DNA of 64,000 nucleotides from Burkholderiales bacterium (GTDB taxonomy: Bacteria > Pseudomonadota > Gammaproteobacteria > Burkholderiales > Nitrosomonadaceae). A program made the position numbers and the translations under genes. A model generated the notes under the pieces. That model was not told the origin of the DNA and ran no database searches. It saw nothing but the letters and a program-made list of their open reading frames with translations. This document shows positions 53,980 to 64,000 of this stretch, one piece after another (the first letter of the stretch is position 1; the number at the start of each line of letters is the position of its first letter). The DNA lies in contig JABTUQ010000002.1 in NCBI GenBank assembly GCA_015075225.1, positions 62,001-126,000 of the forward strand. Direction: 5' to 3'.

Positions 53980-54735
53980 ATGGAGCGGATTGTGCCGGAT
54001 TGGCCTGCGCCTGCGAATGTCAACGCCCTGTTTATCACCCGGAACATCGGTGCGGTTACAAAGAGTCAGGGAATTTATGCCGGATTGAATCTGGCAAATC
54101 ATGTGGATGATGATCCGCTCATTGTTCAACAAAATCGTAGCCAGCTGCGCCAGTATCTGCCTGAAGATCCGTGCTGGCTGATCCAGGTGCACGGTACAAA
54201 ATCAATCTGGGTGGATTCCGGTAATGAAACACTGGAAGCCGATGCTGCGATGAGTCGTCGTCCCGGTGTAGTCTGTGCGGTTCTGGTGGCGGACTGTTTG
54301 CCGGTCATGCTGTGCGATCAGGCTGGCAGTGTAGTGGGTATAGCCCATGCAGGCTGGCGCGGGCTGGCCGGAGGGGTGATCGAAAATACTGTAAAAGAGT
54401 TACGTAAGTTCAGTCATAGTGATCAGCTCATGGCTTGGCTGGGTCCGGCAATTAGTTCTCGATATTTTGAGGTGGGGGATGAGGTGCGTACCCGGTTTGC
54501 CGAGTACGATCCTCAAGCCGTTTGTGCATTTTTACCGGGTAAGGAAAAAGGGAAGTGGTACGCCAACCTGTTTGATCTGGCACGACAGAGATTGCGTCAC
54601 AGTGGGGTGGAACAGGTTTATGGTGGTAATTACTGCACATTCAGTGACCCTGAGAAATTTTATTCTTACCGCCGCGATGGAAAAACAGGGAGAATGGCTG
54701 GCTTGTTATGGTTGACACAACCTGTCAAAGAATAG
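53980..54735 (+). CDS. pgeF: Purine nucleoside phosphorylase / polyphenol oxidase family protein PgeF (YfiH)
   Basis: This 251-residue protein belongs to the DUF152/LACC1 family, with purine nucleoside phosphorylase and deaminase activities reported and a role in peptidoglycan editing in E. coli. It has the conserved LIQVHGT, ADCLPVMLCD and AHAGWRGLAGG motifs that carry the metal-binding His and Cys. It lies 66 bases after spt, possibly on the same transcript but without obvious functional link. Confidence 0.9.
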   Translation: MERIVPDWPAPANVNALFITRNIGAVTKSQGIYAGLNLANHVDDDPLIVQQNRSQLRQYLPEDPCWLIQVHGTKSIWVDSGNETLEADAAMSRRPGVVCAVLVADCLPVMLCDQAGSVVGIAHAGWRGLAGGVIENTVKELRKFSHSDQLMAWLGPAISSRYFEVGDEVRTRFAEYDPQAVCAFLPGKEKGKWYANLFDLARQRLRHSGVEQVYGGNYCTFSDPEKFYSYRRDGKTGRMAGLLWLTQPVKE

Positions 54736-54898
54736 AAGTTGTAATGCAGTTACAACCGTATTTTTATCTATGCCTACCAGAAATTGATTGAACTCTGAGA
54801 ATAATCCTCAGCTTTATACCGTTATTTCCCATCAGCACTTCAATCTCTAGCAATCGATAGCGTTTCTCCCCAATTCTGATTAGTGTGGTACACAATTT

Positions 54899-55693
54899 AT
54901 GCCAGTGTTAGCCTGGATCATCTTTGCCAGTGTAGCCAGCGGTCTGCTGAGTATTGGACTGGCAGCTTTATTCGCCCTGAATGTACGTAGCAATCAATGG
55001 ATTTCCATACTGGTTTCCTACGCAATTGGCGCACTTCTTGGTGCAGCCTTCTTGAATGCGTTGCCTGAAGCGCTTGAACTTACGGAATCTCCCAGGCAGC
55101 TAACGATGGTTTTGCTGTTGGGCATTCTTATTTTCTTCATTCTGGAAAAACTTTTGCTATGGCGCCATTGTCATTTGTCCGAATGCGAAGGGCATGAAAC
55201 CGCTGTCCAGCTGAAACCGGCTGAAGTTCATGATCATGGACGTAGCGGCATGATGATCGTGTTGGGGGATACTTTCCATAATTTTGTGGATGGCATTTTG
55301 ATTGCAACAGCCTTCATGGCTGATATCCAGCTTGGAATTGTGACAGCCATTGCCATTACTGCACACGAAATTCCACAGGAAGCAGGTGATTTTATCATCC
55401 TGCTCAATTCGGGTTTTACCCGGGCACGCGCACTCTGGCTAAATCTGTTATCGGGGGTTGCAACCCTGCTTGGCGGTCTGCTGGGCTATTTCATGCTGTA
55501 TCAGCTGGATCACATGATTGCACCTATTCTGGCTCTGGCTGCTGCAAGCATGATTTACGTAGCAATGTCTGATCTGATTCCCAGCCTGCATAAACGTCCT
55601 GAAATCGGGGCAACTGTTCAGCAAGTCATACTTATTGTTCTGGGAATCGGCACAATATGGTTAATAGGGGTGTATTTTGGCCACCATCACTGA
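54899..55693 (+). CDS. ZIP family metal transporter
   Basis: This 264-residue inner-membrane protein has about eight membrane segments, a cytoplasmic loop rich in His, Cys and Glu (HCHLSECEGHE ... EVHDHG), and the ZIP metal-site motifs HNFVDGILIA and AHEIPQEAGDF in helices IV and V. It would import divalent metals such as zinc or iron. It ends GHHH. It abuts a terminator belonging to the opposite-strand gene. Confidence 0.9.
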   Translation: MPVLAWIIFASVASGLLSIGLAALFALNVRSNQWISILVSYAIGALLGAAFLNALPEALELTESPRQLTMVLLLGILIFFILEKLLLWRHCHLSECEGHETAVQLKPAEVHDHGRSGMMIVLGDTFHNFVDGILIATAFMADIQLGIVTAIAITAHEIPQEAGDFIILLNSGFTRARALWLNLLSGVATLLGGLLGYFMLYQLDHMIAPILALAAASMIYVAMSDLIPSLHKRPEIGATVQQVILIVLGIGTIWLIGVYFGHHH

Positions 55694-55725
55694 AAAAGCC
55701 AGTCAATTCCTCTTTCTGACTGGAA
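55694..55725 (-). terminator. Terminator of the minus-strand glycosyltransferase gene
   Basis: On the minus strand CCAGTCA and TGACTGG (55717-55723 and 55699-55705) form a perfect 7-bp stem with an 11-base loop, followed by CTTTTT. It lies just past the glycosyltransferase stop and its T-run touches the end of the ZIP gene. Confidence 0.5.
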
Positions 55726-55729
55726 ATGG

Positions 55730-58309
55730 CTATGGGGTGGTGTTGCCACGGTAGCCTTCGGCTGTCCGGTAGTAAAGTGTGCGCAACAAGAGGCCATCCT
55801 GTCGATAGACTGGACGGGAATGTATCTCTCCTGTATTGATCAGTTTGTCCTCAAAATTTCCCGTTGCGGCACTGGATTCCAACGCCTGTTGCTTCATCCC
55901 GATCAATAGTACCGGCCGGCCAGAAGGCGCAGGGATCGGATTCCAGAAACTGTACATGGCAGCGTGTTGCCCGAACAGGTTGCGTGACTGAATATCCAGA
56001 ACAGGTGCCTTGCTGTAAAACGCAAGCGCACTAGCAGCTGACCATTTGCTCATTCCGACTACGATGGGCTCTTTTCCAGTCGTTTGTCTGATTTCTCCTG
56101 CAATTTTCTCGACTTCTGCTGTCGTTTCTTTCCAGAAATAGTGTTCGCTCAGGAATTGGTAAGGTAACCCGGGTATGCCCAGTGTGACGTAATGCAGAAC
56201 GAAGGCATAAGCCAGTAGGGATATGGTGATCATCGGCCGCCAGGCCGTGCGGAGCTGTGCTGGAATGTTTCCGGATATTCCATTCTGACCGATCATCCAG
56301 GCCATGGTAGGGATCAGCGCCAGCCAGAGCGGACTGGTCCAGTGAAAACGCAGGGAATCGAAAGTGCTGATGGCCAGAAAAACCAGCAAGGGAACTCCGG
56401 TGAACACGGCGATGAAGAGATGTTTGCGAGGTGCTTCACGGTAATGCAGGGCGATGGATCGTAGTGCGAGAACGGCGGCAACCAGACCGACCGGCGTCAG
56501 TACGGTTGCAATTTGGAGTAATAATTGATGAGTGGCAAATTCATGCTGTGTGTTGCCAACCCTACCGGTCTGGAACAGGAAGGAAGCCCAGTTATTTTCC
56601 ATATTCCAGATGATTACCGGGCTGAACAGTAGCAGTGCGACCAATACAGCAAGGTAAGGATGGGGGCGCAGCAACCAGCGGCGTGCAACCGGATCCAGAA
56701 TGACATAAACCAGTGCAGCGATACCAAGCAGTCCGAGTGTATATTTGGATAAAATTCCCAGTCCGAAAGCAATGCCGACCCCAAGCCATGCCTGGCTCTT
56801 ATTGGCAAGCAAAGCGCGTTCCATGTAGTAGAGTGTGGCTACCCAGGCGGCAATCAATGGGGCATCCGGTGTCATTGCCAATCCTGTTGCAAAACCAAAT
56901 GGCATGATGACGAACAATAATACCGAGCGCATGGCCGTGGATTTATCGTAGAGGTTGCATGCAAGAGCGAATAAATAAGCCATTGCAATCAACCCGCACA
57001 GGAAAGCACCGATTCTGACGCCAAATTCATTCTGCCCGGCCAGTGCAGTTCCCAGCCAGATCAACCAGGCCACCATTGGCGGATGATCGAAAAAGCTCAG
57101 AGCCATGTGCTGTGCATATTGCCAGTAATACGCTTCATCAGGTATCAGTTGCGCTACATCCATGTAAACCAGGCGTAACAGGATAACGAAACACGCGACA
57201 CCTACAGAGGCAATGCGCCACCGTGTATCGGTAGAAACAGGAGGTTCTGTCCGTGGGAATACATAAAAAGCGGAGCCGAGATAGTTCACCATCGCAGTGA
57301 TCAGGATTGCGGGGAAGATTGCCCATTCGGCGGGCATATCCCAGGTATGGACCAGCCATGCGAGGACAGCCCCCCTTAGAAGCATTGCAAATACACCCAC
57401 TGTCAGAAAACGGGCAAATTGTTTCCATTGCAAATGGCCCGCATGATGTAACCGGAATGACCATTTTGAATTCAGGGCATAGTTGAAACTGGCTGCCGCG
57501 ATGAAGCTGGAGATATGGGCAGAAGCCAGGCTGGCTCCATGTCCGGTCATCCATTGAAAAATGAATACATCAACGAAAACTCCGAGAAATCCAACCAGGG
57601 CGAAGCGGCTGGCTGTGTGGAGAGAAACGGTACCCCCTGCCAGAGTGATGAGCTGCAACAAATAGGCAAGGTGATGGGTGAGGGAAAGCTTGGAGTTGCC
57701 ATGCTGTCGATCACGAAAACTGATGGGTATTTCTTTGATGCGCAGCTGGCCTTGTCCGGTCATCAGTAATTCGAGCAAAATTTTATAGCCACGCGCATTT
57801 TTTGTGATATTTCCAATCAATTCTTTCCGGAAGGCAAAGAAACCGGAAGTGGCATCGTTGACATCACAAATGCTGCGTGCCAGCCAGCCACCAGCCCGTG
57901 ACAGCCAGCGCCGGTAGAAAGGCCAGTTGATAGTATTCCCGCCTGCTATGTACCGGCTGCCGACGGTGATGTCGTGAGTACCATCCACTACAGGCTGAAT
58001 CAGGGCGGCCAGTCTGTCCGGCGGGTGACTCAGATCCGCATCCATGACAGCAATCATTTCATATCTGGCGGCGGCTGTTCCATCGAGTATGGAGCCGGTC
58101 AGGTCAGGCTGTGCGCGTCTTTCGATCAGACGTACATCATGCGTTTTTTGCCACTGCCTGACTTTGTCGGGAGTTCCGTCAGTAGAACCGTCATCGACGA
58201 TAATGACTTCAAATTGATTTCCCAGGGTATCAAGCGAAAAGATGCTGGATAGTAGTGGATCGATATTTCCAGCTTCATTCAGGGTGGGAATAATGAGTGA
58301 AAATGTCAT
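55730..58309 (-). CDS. Three-domain glycosyltransferase: DPM1-like, GtrA and ArnT/PMT-like
   Basis: This is an 859-residue membrane protein with three fused parts. Residues 1-220 are a family 2 polyprenyl-phosphate glycosyltransferase (SLIIPTLNEAGNI, VDDGSTDGT, MDADLSHPP). Residues about 228-350 form a four-helix GtrA-like flippase domain. Residues about 370-859 are a multi-span family 39/83 transferase with IPDEAYYWQYAQHM and SFFDHPPMVAWLIW, as in ArnT. Such an enzyme would load a sugar onto a polyprenyl phosphate, flip it and transfer it to a periplasmic acceptor. The acceptor is unknown; a lipid made by the nearby spt cluster is one possibility. Confidence 0.82.
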   Translation of the reverse strand: MTFSLIIPTLNEAGNIDPLLSSIFSLDTLGNQFEVIIVDDGSTDGTPDKVRQWQKTHDVRLIERRAQPDLTGSILDGTAAARYEMIAVMDADLSHPPDRLAALIQPVVDGTHDITVGSRYIAGGNTINWPFYRRWLSRAGGWLARSICDVNDATSGFFAFRKELIGNITKNARGYKILLELLMTGQGQLRIKEIPISFRDRQHGNSKLSLTHHLAYLLQLITLAGGTVSLHTASRFALVGFLGVFVDVFIFQWMTGHGASLASAHISSFIAAASFNYALNSKWSFRLHHAGHLQWKQFARFLTVGVFAMLLRGAVLAWLVHTWDMPAEWAIFPAILITAMVNYLGSAFYVFPRTEPPVSTDTRWRIASVGVACFVILLRLVYMDVAQLIPDEAYYWQYAQHMALSFFDHPPMVAWLIWLGTALAGQNEFGVRIGAFLCGLIAMAYLFALACNLYDKSTAMRSVLLFVIMPFGFATGLAMTPDAPLIAAWVATLYYMERALLANKSQAWLGVGIAFGLGILSKYTLGLLGIAALVYVILDPVARRWLLRPHPYLAVLVALLLFSPVIIWNMENNWASFLFQTGRVGNTQHEFATHQLLLQIATVLTPVGLVAAVLALRSIALHYREAPRKHLFIAVFTGVPLLVFLAISTFDSLRFHWTSPLWLALIPTMAWMIGQNGISGNIPAQLRTAWRPMITISLLAYAFVLHYVTLGIPGLPYQFLSEHYFWKETTAEVEKIAGEIRQTTGKEPIVVGMSKWSAASALAFYSKAPVLDIQSRNLFGQHAAMYSFWNPIPAPSGRPVLLIGMKQQALESSAATGNFEDKLINTGEIHSRPVYRQDGLLLRTLYYRTAEGYRGNTTP

Positions 58310-58414
58310 GTTAGGCTCAAATTATTTCCCGATGCCTTGCCAATCAAGGAAAGGGGAGAGGCTTCTTCTGGACAAATACGCCACTGTCAGGAGCGGGTTG
58401 ATGGATAGAATGCT

Positions 58415-59431
58415 TTATGGTCGATTTTTCTGATACTTCAGGACGGCACGGTTATGCTCTGCCAAGGTGGATGAAAATTGGGAGGAGCCATCACCTCTGG
58501 CAACAAAATAAAGCTCATCTGTCGTTGCGGGATTGAAAGCTGCCTGGATAGAAGCCAGCCCGGGCATGGCAATGGGTGTGAGGGGCAATCCGGAACGGGT
58601 ATATGTATTGTATTCATGGTCGGTCTGTAGATCAATTTTGCGCAGATTTCCGTCAAATTTGTTTCCCATGCCGTAAATTACAGTCGGATCGGTCTGAAGC
58701 CTCATATTGAGGCGCAGGCGATTGATAAATACACCGGCAATCTGGGCACGCTCACGATTTGCCCCGGTTTCTTTTTCTATAATTGAAGCCAGAATCAGAC
58801 CCTCATATTGATTTTTCAGAGGCAGAGAATCTTGCCGCGCCAGCCATGCTGTTTCAAGGTGCTGTTGCATGGCTTGATAGGCGCGTTTCAGAATAGTCAG
58901 ATCACTACTGTTTCTGGTAAAGAAATAGGTATCCGGAAAGAAAAGTCCTTCAGCTCGAGATTCTTTTGCTCCGATTGCACGTAGCAATTCCAGATCGTCG
59001 AGTTTCCCGGATTCGTGCCGCAGAGCCGGATGTTCGTTCAGTATGTTTCTGAGCTGTGAGAAGGTCCACCCTTCAAGAAAGGTGATGGCATATTGCCTGA
59101 CTTTTCCCTGCGCAAGGTATTCCAGCAGACCTAATGGTGATAGATCACTGGAAAGTTGATAGTCTCCAGCTTTGAGCGATGCGTTATGTCCCGTAATATG
59201 CGCAAGCAGTATGAAAGACCACTCGTCAGGGAGGATGTCAGCTTCGGTTAATTGCCGTGCGATATTGCGCAGGCTGCTTCCGGGTTCAATGGAAAATTCA
59301 ATTGTTGATACTGGATATTTTATCGGAGTGGTGGCGAGCTGATAAAACCAGGCCGAGAACACGCCTAAGCTAACAAGTATAAAGACTAAAGCCATGATGA
59401 CTGGCTTCAGAAAAAGTGCTGGTTTGGACAT
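58415..59431 (-). CDS. mltG: Endolytic murein transglycosylase MltG
   Basis: MltG is an inner-membrane lytic transglycosylase that cuts nascent glycan strands and sets their length. The 338-residue product has one N-terminal membrane helix, a LysM-like region (SIEPGSSLRNIARQL), and the YceG domain with the catalytic Glu in ILASIIEKETG and the motif LQTDPTVIYG. It follows the fab cluster as in E. coli, but pabC is absent between them. Confidence 0.94.
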   Translation of the reverse strand: MSKPALFLKPVIMALVFILVSLGVFSAWFYQLATTPIKYPVSTIEFSIEPGSSLRNIARQLTEADILPDEWSFILLAHITGHNASLKAGDYQLSSDLSPLGLLEYLAQGKVRQYAITFLEGWTFSQLRNILNEHPALRHESGKLDDLELLRAIGAKESRAEGLFFPDTYFFTRNSSDLTILKRAYQAMQQHLETAWLARQDSLPLKNQYEGLILASIIEKETGANRERAQIAGVFINRLRLNMRLQTDPTVIYGMGNKFDGNLRKIDLQTDHEYNTYTRSGLPLTPIAMPGLASIQAAFNPATTDELYFVARGDGSSQFSSTLAEHNRAVLKYQKNRP

Positions 59432-59570
59432 GTGCCGGGTATTAAGTTAACCGTTCATGCCCTGAATGGTTCGAAAGGTTCTGGAATAGGTAAATTCGGT
59501 TGTACTGGATTGGGCTTTGACGGTTGCCAATGGCCTATCCAGTACATCCCGGAAAACCTGGAAATGATAC

Positions 59571-60812
59571 TCAGATTTTCCGGAAAACCAGTGTACCGTT
59601 AGTTCCACCAAACCCGAATGAATTTGACAGGGCAGCATCAATTTTCATTTTTCTGGCATTGTTTGGCACATAATCCAGATCGCATGCGGGATCGGGTTCA
59701 TCAAGGTTGATAGTGGGGGGAGCAATTTGGTGGTGAATGGCTAAAGCAGAGAAAATGGCTTCTACGCCACCAGCTGCTCCCAACAAGTGTCCTGTCATTG
59801 ATTTTGTGGAGCTGACTGCCAGATTTTTTGCATGTTCACCGAAGCAGCGTTTGACTGCGATTGTTTCTGCAATATCTCCCAGAGGCGTTGATGTTCCATG
59901 TGCATTGATATAGTGAAGCTCATTCACATTCATATTGGCATGAGTCAATGCATTCACCATACAGCGGGCTGCACCTTCTCCATCTTCACAGGGTGCAGTC
60001 ATATGGTGGGCGTCGGCACTCATGCCGAATCCGGCCAGTTCTGCATAAATTTTTGCACCACGTTTTTTTGCATGCTCCATTTCTTCCAGAACAAGGATAC
60101 CCGCACCTTCTCCCAGGACGAATCCATCTCTTTGCATATCCCACGGCCGACTGGCAGTTGCTGGGTTATCATTGTTTGACGATAAGGCACGAGCTGAAGC
60201 GAATCCACCTATCGCCAATGGTGTGACGCACGATTCCGTCCCACCGCAAATCATGATATCTGCATCACCGTACTCGATCATTCTGGCAGAGCTGCCTATG
60301 CAGTGAGTGGCGGTCGTGCAAGCTGTGACGATTGCAAGATTGGGGCCCTTATAACCAAACATGATGGACAGGTTACCCGCCACCATATTGATGATGGTGC
60401 TGGGGATAAAGAAAGGGGAGATTTTCCGGGGACCACCCGCATGATAGGCAGCATCGGTATTCTCGATCATGGGCAAGCCACCAATGCCGGAACCGATGTT
60501 GACACCGATACGTTCTGCATTGAACCCGGTGACATCACTGATCCCAGCATCTTTAATCGCTTGAATGGCTGCTGCCATTCCATACTGGATAAAAATATCC
60601 ATACGGCGTGCTTCTTTTGGGGAAAGATATTCCGCGACGTCAAATTCCTTGACTTCTCCCGCAATTTTCGAGGAAAAATCCGAGATATCAAAGCGAGTGA
60701 TCTGTGTAATACCGGATTTCCCGGCTATGATGTTTTCCCACGCTTCGGGAACCGAATTGCCGACAGGCGAAACAATACCCAGCCCGGTAATTGCTACTTT
60801 ACGTTTGGACAA
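59571..60812 (-). CDS. fabF: 3-oxoacyl-[ACP] synthase II
   Basis: FabF elongates acyl-ACP by condensing it with malonyl-ACP. The 413-residue product has the nucleophile in [14 protein letters not shown], the histidines in [11 protein letters not shown] and [11 protein letters not shown], and ends [15 protein letters not shown]. It is the last of the fab genes and lies 33 bases after acpP. Confidence 0.97.
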   Translation of the reverse strand: MSKRKVAITGLGIVSPVGNSVPEAWENIIAGKSGITQITRFDISDFSSKIAGEVKEFDVAEYLSPKEARRMDIFIQYGMAAAIQAIKDAGISDVTGFNAERIGVNIGSGIGGLPMIENTDAAYHAGGPRKISPFFIPSTIINMVAGNLSIMFGYKGPNLAIVTACTTATHCIGSSARMIEYGDADIMICGGTESCVTPLAIGGFASARALSSNNDNPATASRPWDMQRDGFVLGEGAGILVLEEMEHAKKRGAKIYAELAGFGMSADAHHMTAPCEDGEGAARCMVNALTHANMNVNELHYINAHGTSTPLGDIAETIAVKRCFGEHAKNLAVSSTKSMTGHLLGAAGGVEAIFSALAIHHQIAPPTINLDEPDPACDLDYVPNNARKMKIDAALSNSFGFGGTNGTLVFRKI

Positions 60813-60845
60813 AACAACTCCAGTGAATCATTAAAAAATCTATTT

Positions 60846-61091
60846 TTACTGAGCTGCATTAGCTGCCACAAAATCAATTGCCTCCTGGACGGTATTGATT
60901 TTTTCAGCTTGCTCATCGGGGATTTCGCACTCAAATTCTTCCTCAAGCGCCATGACGAGTTCAACGGTATCGAGTGAGTCTGCGCCCAGATCGCTGACAA
61001 ATGAGGATTCATTTTTAACATCGGATTCATTGACACCCAACTGTTCAGCTACGATTTTCTTGATACGCTCTTCTATTTCAGTGATTTCCAT
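60846..61091 (-). CDS. acpP: Acyl carrier protein AcpP
   Basis: AcpP is the housekeeping acyl carrier of fatty acid synthesis. It is an 81-residue acidic helical protein with the phosphopantetheine serine in [20 protein letters not shown] 159-base gap before it (61092-61250) probably holds its own strong promoter. Confidence 0.97.
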   Translation of the reverse strand: MEITEIEERIKKIVAEQLGVNESDVKNESSFVSDLGADSLDTVELVMALEEEFECEIPDEQAEKINTVQEAIDFVAANAAQ

Positions 61092-61250
61092 TGATGCACC
61101 TCATCCTTTTCAGGTAAAAAATTTCTGCAAGTTTAACAAATTTCAAACTACTGGCAAAACCTGCACACATTGCAGGCATGGCCTTTTACTGCTTAAAAAC
61201 GAATCATTGATCATTCTGGGAAATTCCGGGTAAAAAGGGTTTGTACCCGG

Positions 61251-61994
61251 TTATTCCATATACATTCCGCCATTTACATGCAACGTGGCTCCTGTGATGT
61301 AATCCGCAGCAGGAGAGGCCAGAAAAAGGACGGCTGCAGCAATATCTTCCGCGCGCCCCAATCTGCCAAGAGGAATATGCTGGATCAGTGCCTGTTGTTG
61401 ATCTGTTGAAAGCGAGCGCGTCATATCGGTATCGATAAAACCGGGCGCTATGCAGTTTACGGTGATATTCCTGCTACCAATCTCCTTTGCGAGCGATTTG
61501 CTGAACCCCATCATTCCGGCTTTGGCCGCCGCATAGTTGGTTTGCCCGGGATTGCCGGTTGCACCTACTATCGAGGAAATATTGATGATTCGTCCACTGC
61601 GCGCTTTCATCATGGCACGCAAAACAGAGCGGCTAAGACAGAATACAGATTTCAAGTTGGTCTGAACCACGCTATCCCACTCATCATCCTTCATACGGGC
61701 TAGCAGATTGTCGCGTGTAATGCCAGCATTATTTACCAGTATTGCAACATCACCCAGCGATTTTTGTATAGTTTCAATCCCATTATTAATCTGATCGGTA
61801 TTGCTGACATCCATGACTAATCCCATGCCTGGAATACGCGCTTCGCCAAGATACTGGTTAATATGGTTGGCTCCGTTTTCGGAGGTGGCAGTTCCTGCGA
61901 CTACGGCACCATGCTTGCCCAGTTCCAACGCAATGGCTTTGCCGATTCCGCGGCTTGCGCCTGTTACCAAGGCAATTTTACGATCTAATAGCAT
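61251..61994 (-). CDS. fabG: 3-oxoacyl-[ACP] reductase
   Basis: FabG is the NADPH-dependent ketoacyl-ACP reductase. The 247-residue short-chain dehydrogenase has the cofactor motif TGASRGIGKAIA, NNAGITRDNLLARM, and the catalytic Ser/Tyr/Lys in NISSIVGATGNPGQTNYAAAK. It ends with the usual NGGMYM. It is the third gene of the fabH-fabD-fabG run. Confidence 0.96.
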   Translation of the reverse strand: MLLDRKIALVTGASRGIGKAIALELGKHGAVVAGTATSENGANHINQYLGEARIPGMGLVMDVSNTDQINNGIETIQKSLGDVAILVNNAGITRDNLLARMKDDEWDSVVQTNLKSVFCLSRSVLRAMMKARSGRIINISSIVGATGNPGQTNYAAAKAGMMGFSKSLAKEIGSRNITVNCIAPGFIDTDMTRSLSTDQQQALIQHIPLGRLGRAEDIAAAVLFLASPAADYITGATLHVNGGMYME

Positions 61995-62049
61995 GCAAAA
62001 GTTTGTGAGAAGTTGGGTGAATTATTTCTAACAATACGGTGCCGGGATA

Positions 62050-62983
62050 TTATTTCAGCGCTTCAATTGTTTTGTAAAAAGAATCTGGATCAGTTAACGC
62101 AATATTTTCAAGACTCTTATCAATGCGCCGGTTTAGGCCAGATAAAACCTTGCCCGGGCCACATTCCACAACATGCTTTACCCCCTGAGATGCGATGGCA
62201 CGGATTGTTTCTGTCCAGCGAACGGGATTATAAAGCTGGCGCGCCAATATTTCCCGAATGGAAGTAGCCTCCGAATGCGACCCGACATCTGCGTTGTGTA
62301 AAACAGGAACTTGTGGAGGTTGTAACTGGATTTCCTTTAACAATATAGCCAGTTTTTCTGCTGCGGGTTGCATAAGCGAACAGTGCGAGGGAATGCTCAT
62401 TGGCAATATAACTGCCAGCTTTGCTCCTTTTGATTTTGCTAGCGTTACTGCCTGGGTGATCGCTTGAATGTGGCCAGCTATTACTACCTGGCCAGGCGCA
62501 TTGAAGTTTGCCGGTTCAAGTGAAGTGCCGGGTGTCGCATGCATTACTTCAGTACACACAGAGGAAACCATATCATCATCCAGCCCGACAATGGCAGCCA
62601 TACCTCCTGTTCCCTCTGGAACAGTGGCTTGCATTACTGTTGCGCGGTAACGTACCAGTTTCAGGGCGTCAGCAAAAGTGAGTGACTCGGCAGCTACCAA
62701 TGCGGCATACTCACCAAGGCTATGCCCAGCCATAAAATACGGCCTGGTTCCACCAGCTTTGCCGCCACGCTCTGTCAATAGCCACAGTCAGCATTACGGG
62801 CTGGGTATTGGTAGTGAGGTTTAGGCTATCTTCAGGTCCATTACTGGTTAAGGACCACAAATCCTGTTGCAGAATGTCCGATGCTTCGGTAAAGGTTTCT
62901 CGTATCAATGAAAGTTCTGTGTAAGCACCCATCATGCCGACAGTTTGTGAACCCTGACCGGGGAAAACGAAAGCAATCTTCAT
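62050..62983 (-). CDS. fabD: Malonyl-CoA:ACP transacylase, frameshifted in this sequence
   Basis: FabD loads malonyl groups onto ACP. The first part (IAFVFPGQGSQTVGMMG) and the second, with the catalytic Ser in MAGHSLGEYAAL, are in different frames. Removing one T from the three-T run at 62758-62760 (an extra A on the coding strand) gives RAWRQAGGTRPYFMAGHS and a 310-residue protein, the normal length. fabD is essential in other bacteria and the rest is intact, so this is most likely a sequencing error. Confidence 0.93.
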
Positions 62984-62989
62984 ATTTGT

Positions 62990-63952
62990 TTACCAACGTA
63001 CCAGAACAGATCCCCAGGTGAAACCACCTCCTACGCCTTCCAGTATGATGTGTTGGCCGGGTAGGATGCGCCCATCGCGCACCGCCTGATCAAGTGCCAG
63101 AGGAACAGATGCAGCTGAAGTATTGCCATGTTGTGAAACTGTTTTCACCACCTTTTCCTCAGGGATTCCCAGTTTTTTTGCTGTTGAAGTGATAATGCGG
63201 ATATTGGCTTGGTGTGGAATTAACCAGTCGATATCGGAGGCTTGTAGCTGATTTTCTTGCAAAGCTTCTAACACTGCCTCTTCCAGGACTTTGACAGCAA
63301 ATTTGAAAACCGTGCTTCCTTCCATGGTAACGAAAGGTGTGCCTTGTATTTTGCCGGAATGGATTGAAGCAGGAGCAGAGAGGACTTGATTGTAACTCCC
63401 ATCCGCATGCAAATGGGACGAAAGGATACCGGGTTTTTGATCGCGTGCAAGTACTACAGCTCCCGCACCATCGCCAAACAAAACGCAGGTAGTGCGATCG
63501 TTCCAGTCCATGATGCGTGAATAAACTTCTGTACCAACTACTAATGCATTACGGGCTTTCCCCGAGCTGACAAACATATCTGCTGTGGCCAGTGCGTAAA
63601 TAAATCCACTACAAACTGCCTGAATATCAAACGCTGGTCCACGGGATGTGCCTAGCTTGTTCTGCAAAATACAAGCCGTGCTAGGAAAAATCATATCTGG
63701 TGTTGTTGTTGCAACAATGATCAGATCAATATCCTTTGCCTGGAGGCCTGCAGCATCTATGGCATTTTGACTTGCTTTAAGAGCAAGGTCACTCGCCATC
63801 TGGCCTTCGGCAGCGATATGACGCTGTTCGATACCAGTACGGGTTCGTATCCATTCGTCGCTGGTATCAACCATTGACTCAAGATCCTGGTTGGTCAGGA
63901 TCTTTTCCGGTAGATAGCTACCGGTACCAATAATCCGTGAATACATGGTCAT
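62990..63952 (-). CDS. fabH: 3-oxoacyl-[ACP] synthase III
   Basis: FabH starts fatty acid synthesis by condensing acetyl-CoA with malonyl-ACP. The 320-residue product has the Cys-His-Asn triad: Cys in [13 protein letters not shown], His in [10 protein letters not shown] and Asn in [13 protein letters not shown]. It ends VLVRW. A second ATG two codons in (63946) may be the true start. fabD follows six bases downstream. Confidence 0.97.
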   Translation of the reverse strand: MTMYSRIIGTGSYLPEKILTNQDLESMVDTSDEWIRTRTGIEQRHIAAEGQMASDLALKASQNAIDAAGLQAKDIDLIIVATTTPDMIFPSTACILQNKLGTSRGPAFDIQAVCSGFIYALATADMFVSSGKARNALVVGTEVYSRIMDWNDRTTCVLFGDGAGAVVLARDQKPGILSSHLHADGSYNQVLSAPASIHSGKIQGTPFVTMEGSTVFKFAVKVLEEAVLEALQENQLQASDIDWLIPHQANIRIITSTAKKLGIPEEKVVKTVSQHGNTSAASVPLALDQAVRDGRILPGQHIILEGVGGGFTWGSVLVRW

Positions 63953-63954
63953 GT

Positions 63955-64000
63955 TCAGCTACTCATTCTACTGATGCCGGTTGTGCAATGTTTTGCTGCA
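63955..64000 (-). CDS. Possible 3' end of plsX
   Basis: On the minus strand an open frame enters from the right edge and ends at TGA 63955-63957, two bases before fabH. Only 14 codons are visible, too few to identify. Conserved gene order (plsX-fabH-fabD-fabG-acpP-fabF) is the only ground for naming plsX. Confidence 0.3.
   Translation of the reverse strand, partial: AAKHCTTGISRMSS

Noticed and set aside
54750..54830. CTGAG...CTCAG inverted repeat after pgeF
   Set aside because: Only five pairs and no T-run; too weak to call a terminator.

Overview
This 64 kb window is chromosomal DNA from an ammonia-oxidising betaproteobacterium of the genus Nitrosomonas, close to N. europaea or N. eutropha. 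The decisive evidence is a complete hydroxylamine-oxidation cluster (hao-haoB-cycA-cycB). Its HAO matches the known N. europaea enzyme residue for residue at the P460 site. The rest is a compact housekeeping genome with many genes overlapping by 1-4 bases and frequent TTG/GTG starts.

Layout. 1-2286: 3' part of rpoC. 2287-6862: hao, haoB, cycA (cytochrome c554) and cycB (cytochrome cM552), ending in a hairpin terminator. These carry electrons from hydroxylamine oxidation towards the quinone pool. 6935-10664: miaB, phoH/ybeZ, ybeY, corC. 10827-13838: rpoE, rseA, mucD envelope-stress module and a glutaredoxin. 14097-21069: lepA-lepB-DUF4845-rnc-era-pdxJ-acpS-nagZ. 21130-26175: lpdA, a coiled-coil exported protein, ligA (minus strand) and a His/Gly-rich exported protein. 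26459-33619: type IV pilus minor pilin operon (fimT, pilV, pilW, pilX, pilY1, pilE, perhaps a small membrane ORF). 33696-34522: tRNA-Leu and a membrane protein behind a sigma-54-type promoter. 34599-37289: a fused glycerophosphodiesterase/glycerol-3-phosphate dehydrogenase and an unknown membrane protein. 37457-43001: czcCBA-type metal efflux. 43111-48207: carA, carB, greA. 48211-49185: L,D-transpeptidase. 49500-53913: a four-gene cluster (fatty acyl-AMP ligase, short-chain reductase, ACP, serine palmitoyltransferase-like enzyme) that looks like a bacterial sphingolipid (ceramide) pathway. 53980-58309: pgeF, a ZIP transporter and a three-domain glycosyltransferase. 58415-64000: mltG and the fatty-acid cluster fabF-acpP-fabG-fabD-fabH (minus strand), with a possible plsX end at the window edge.

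Two themes stand out. First, five genes are broken: corC, rpoE, pilY1, czcA and fabD. Six single-base indels lie within about 630 bases across corC and rpoE, and fabD is normally essential, so most of these look like sequencing or assembly errors. pilY1 differs because it also has an in-frame stop. Second, the most interesting biology is the putative sphingolipid cluster, the GDPD-GlpD fusion, a perfect 12-bp hairpin inside the start of haoB, an in-frame run of dispersed repeats in front of pilX, and the sigma-54-type promoter at 34026-34041.
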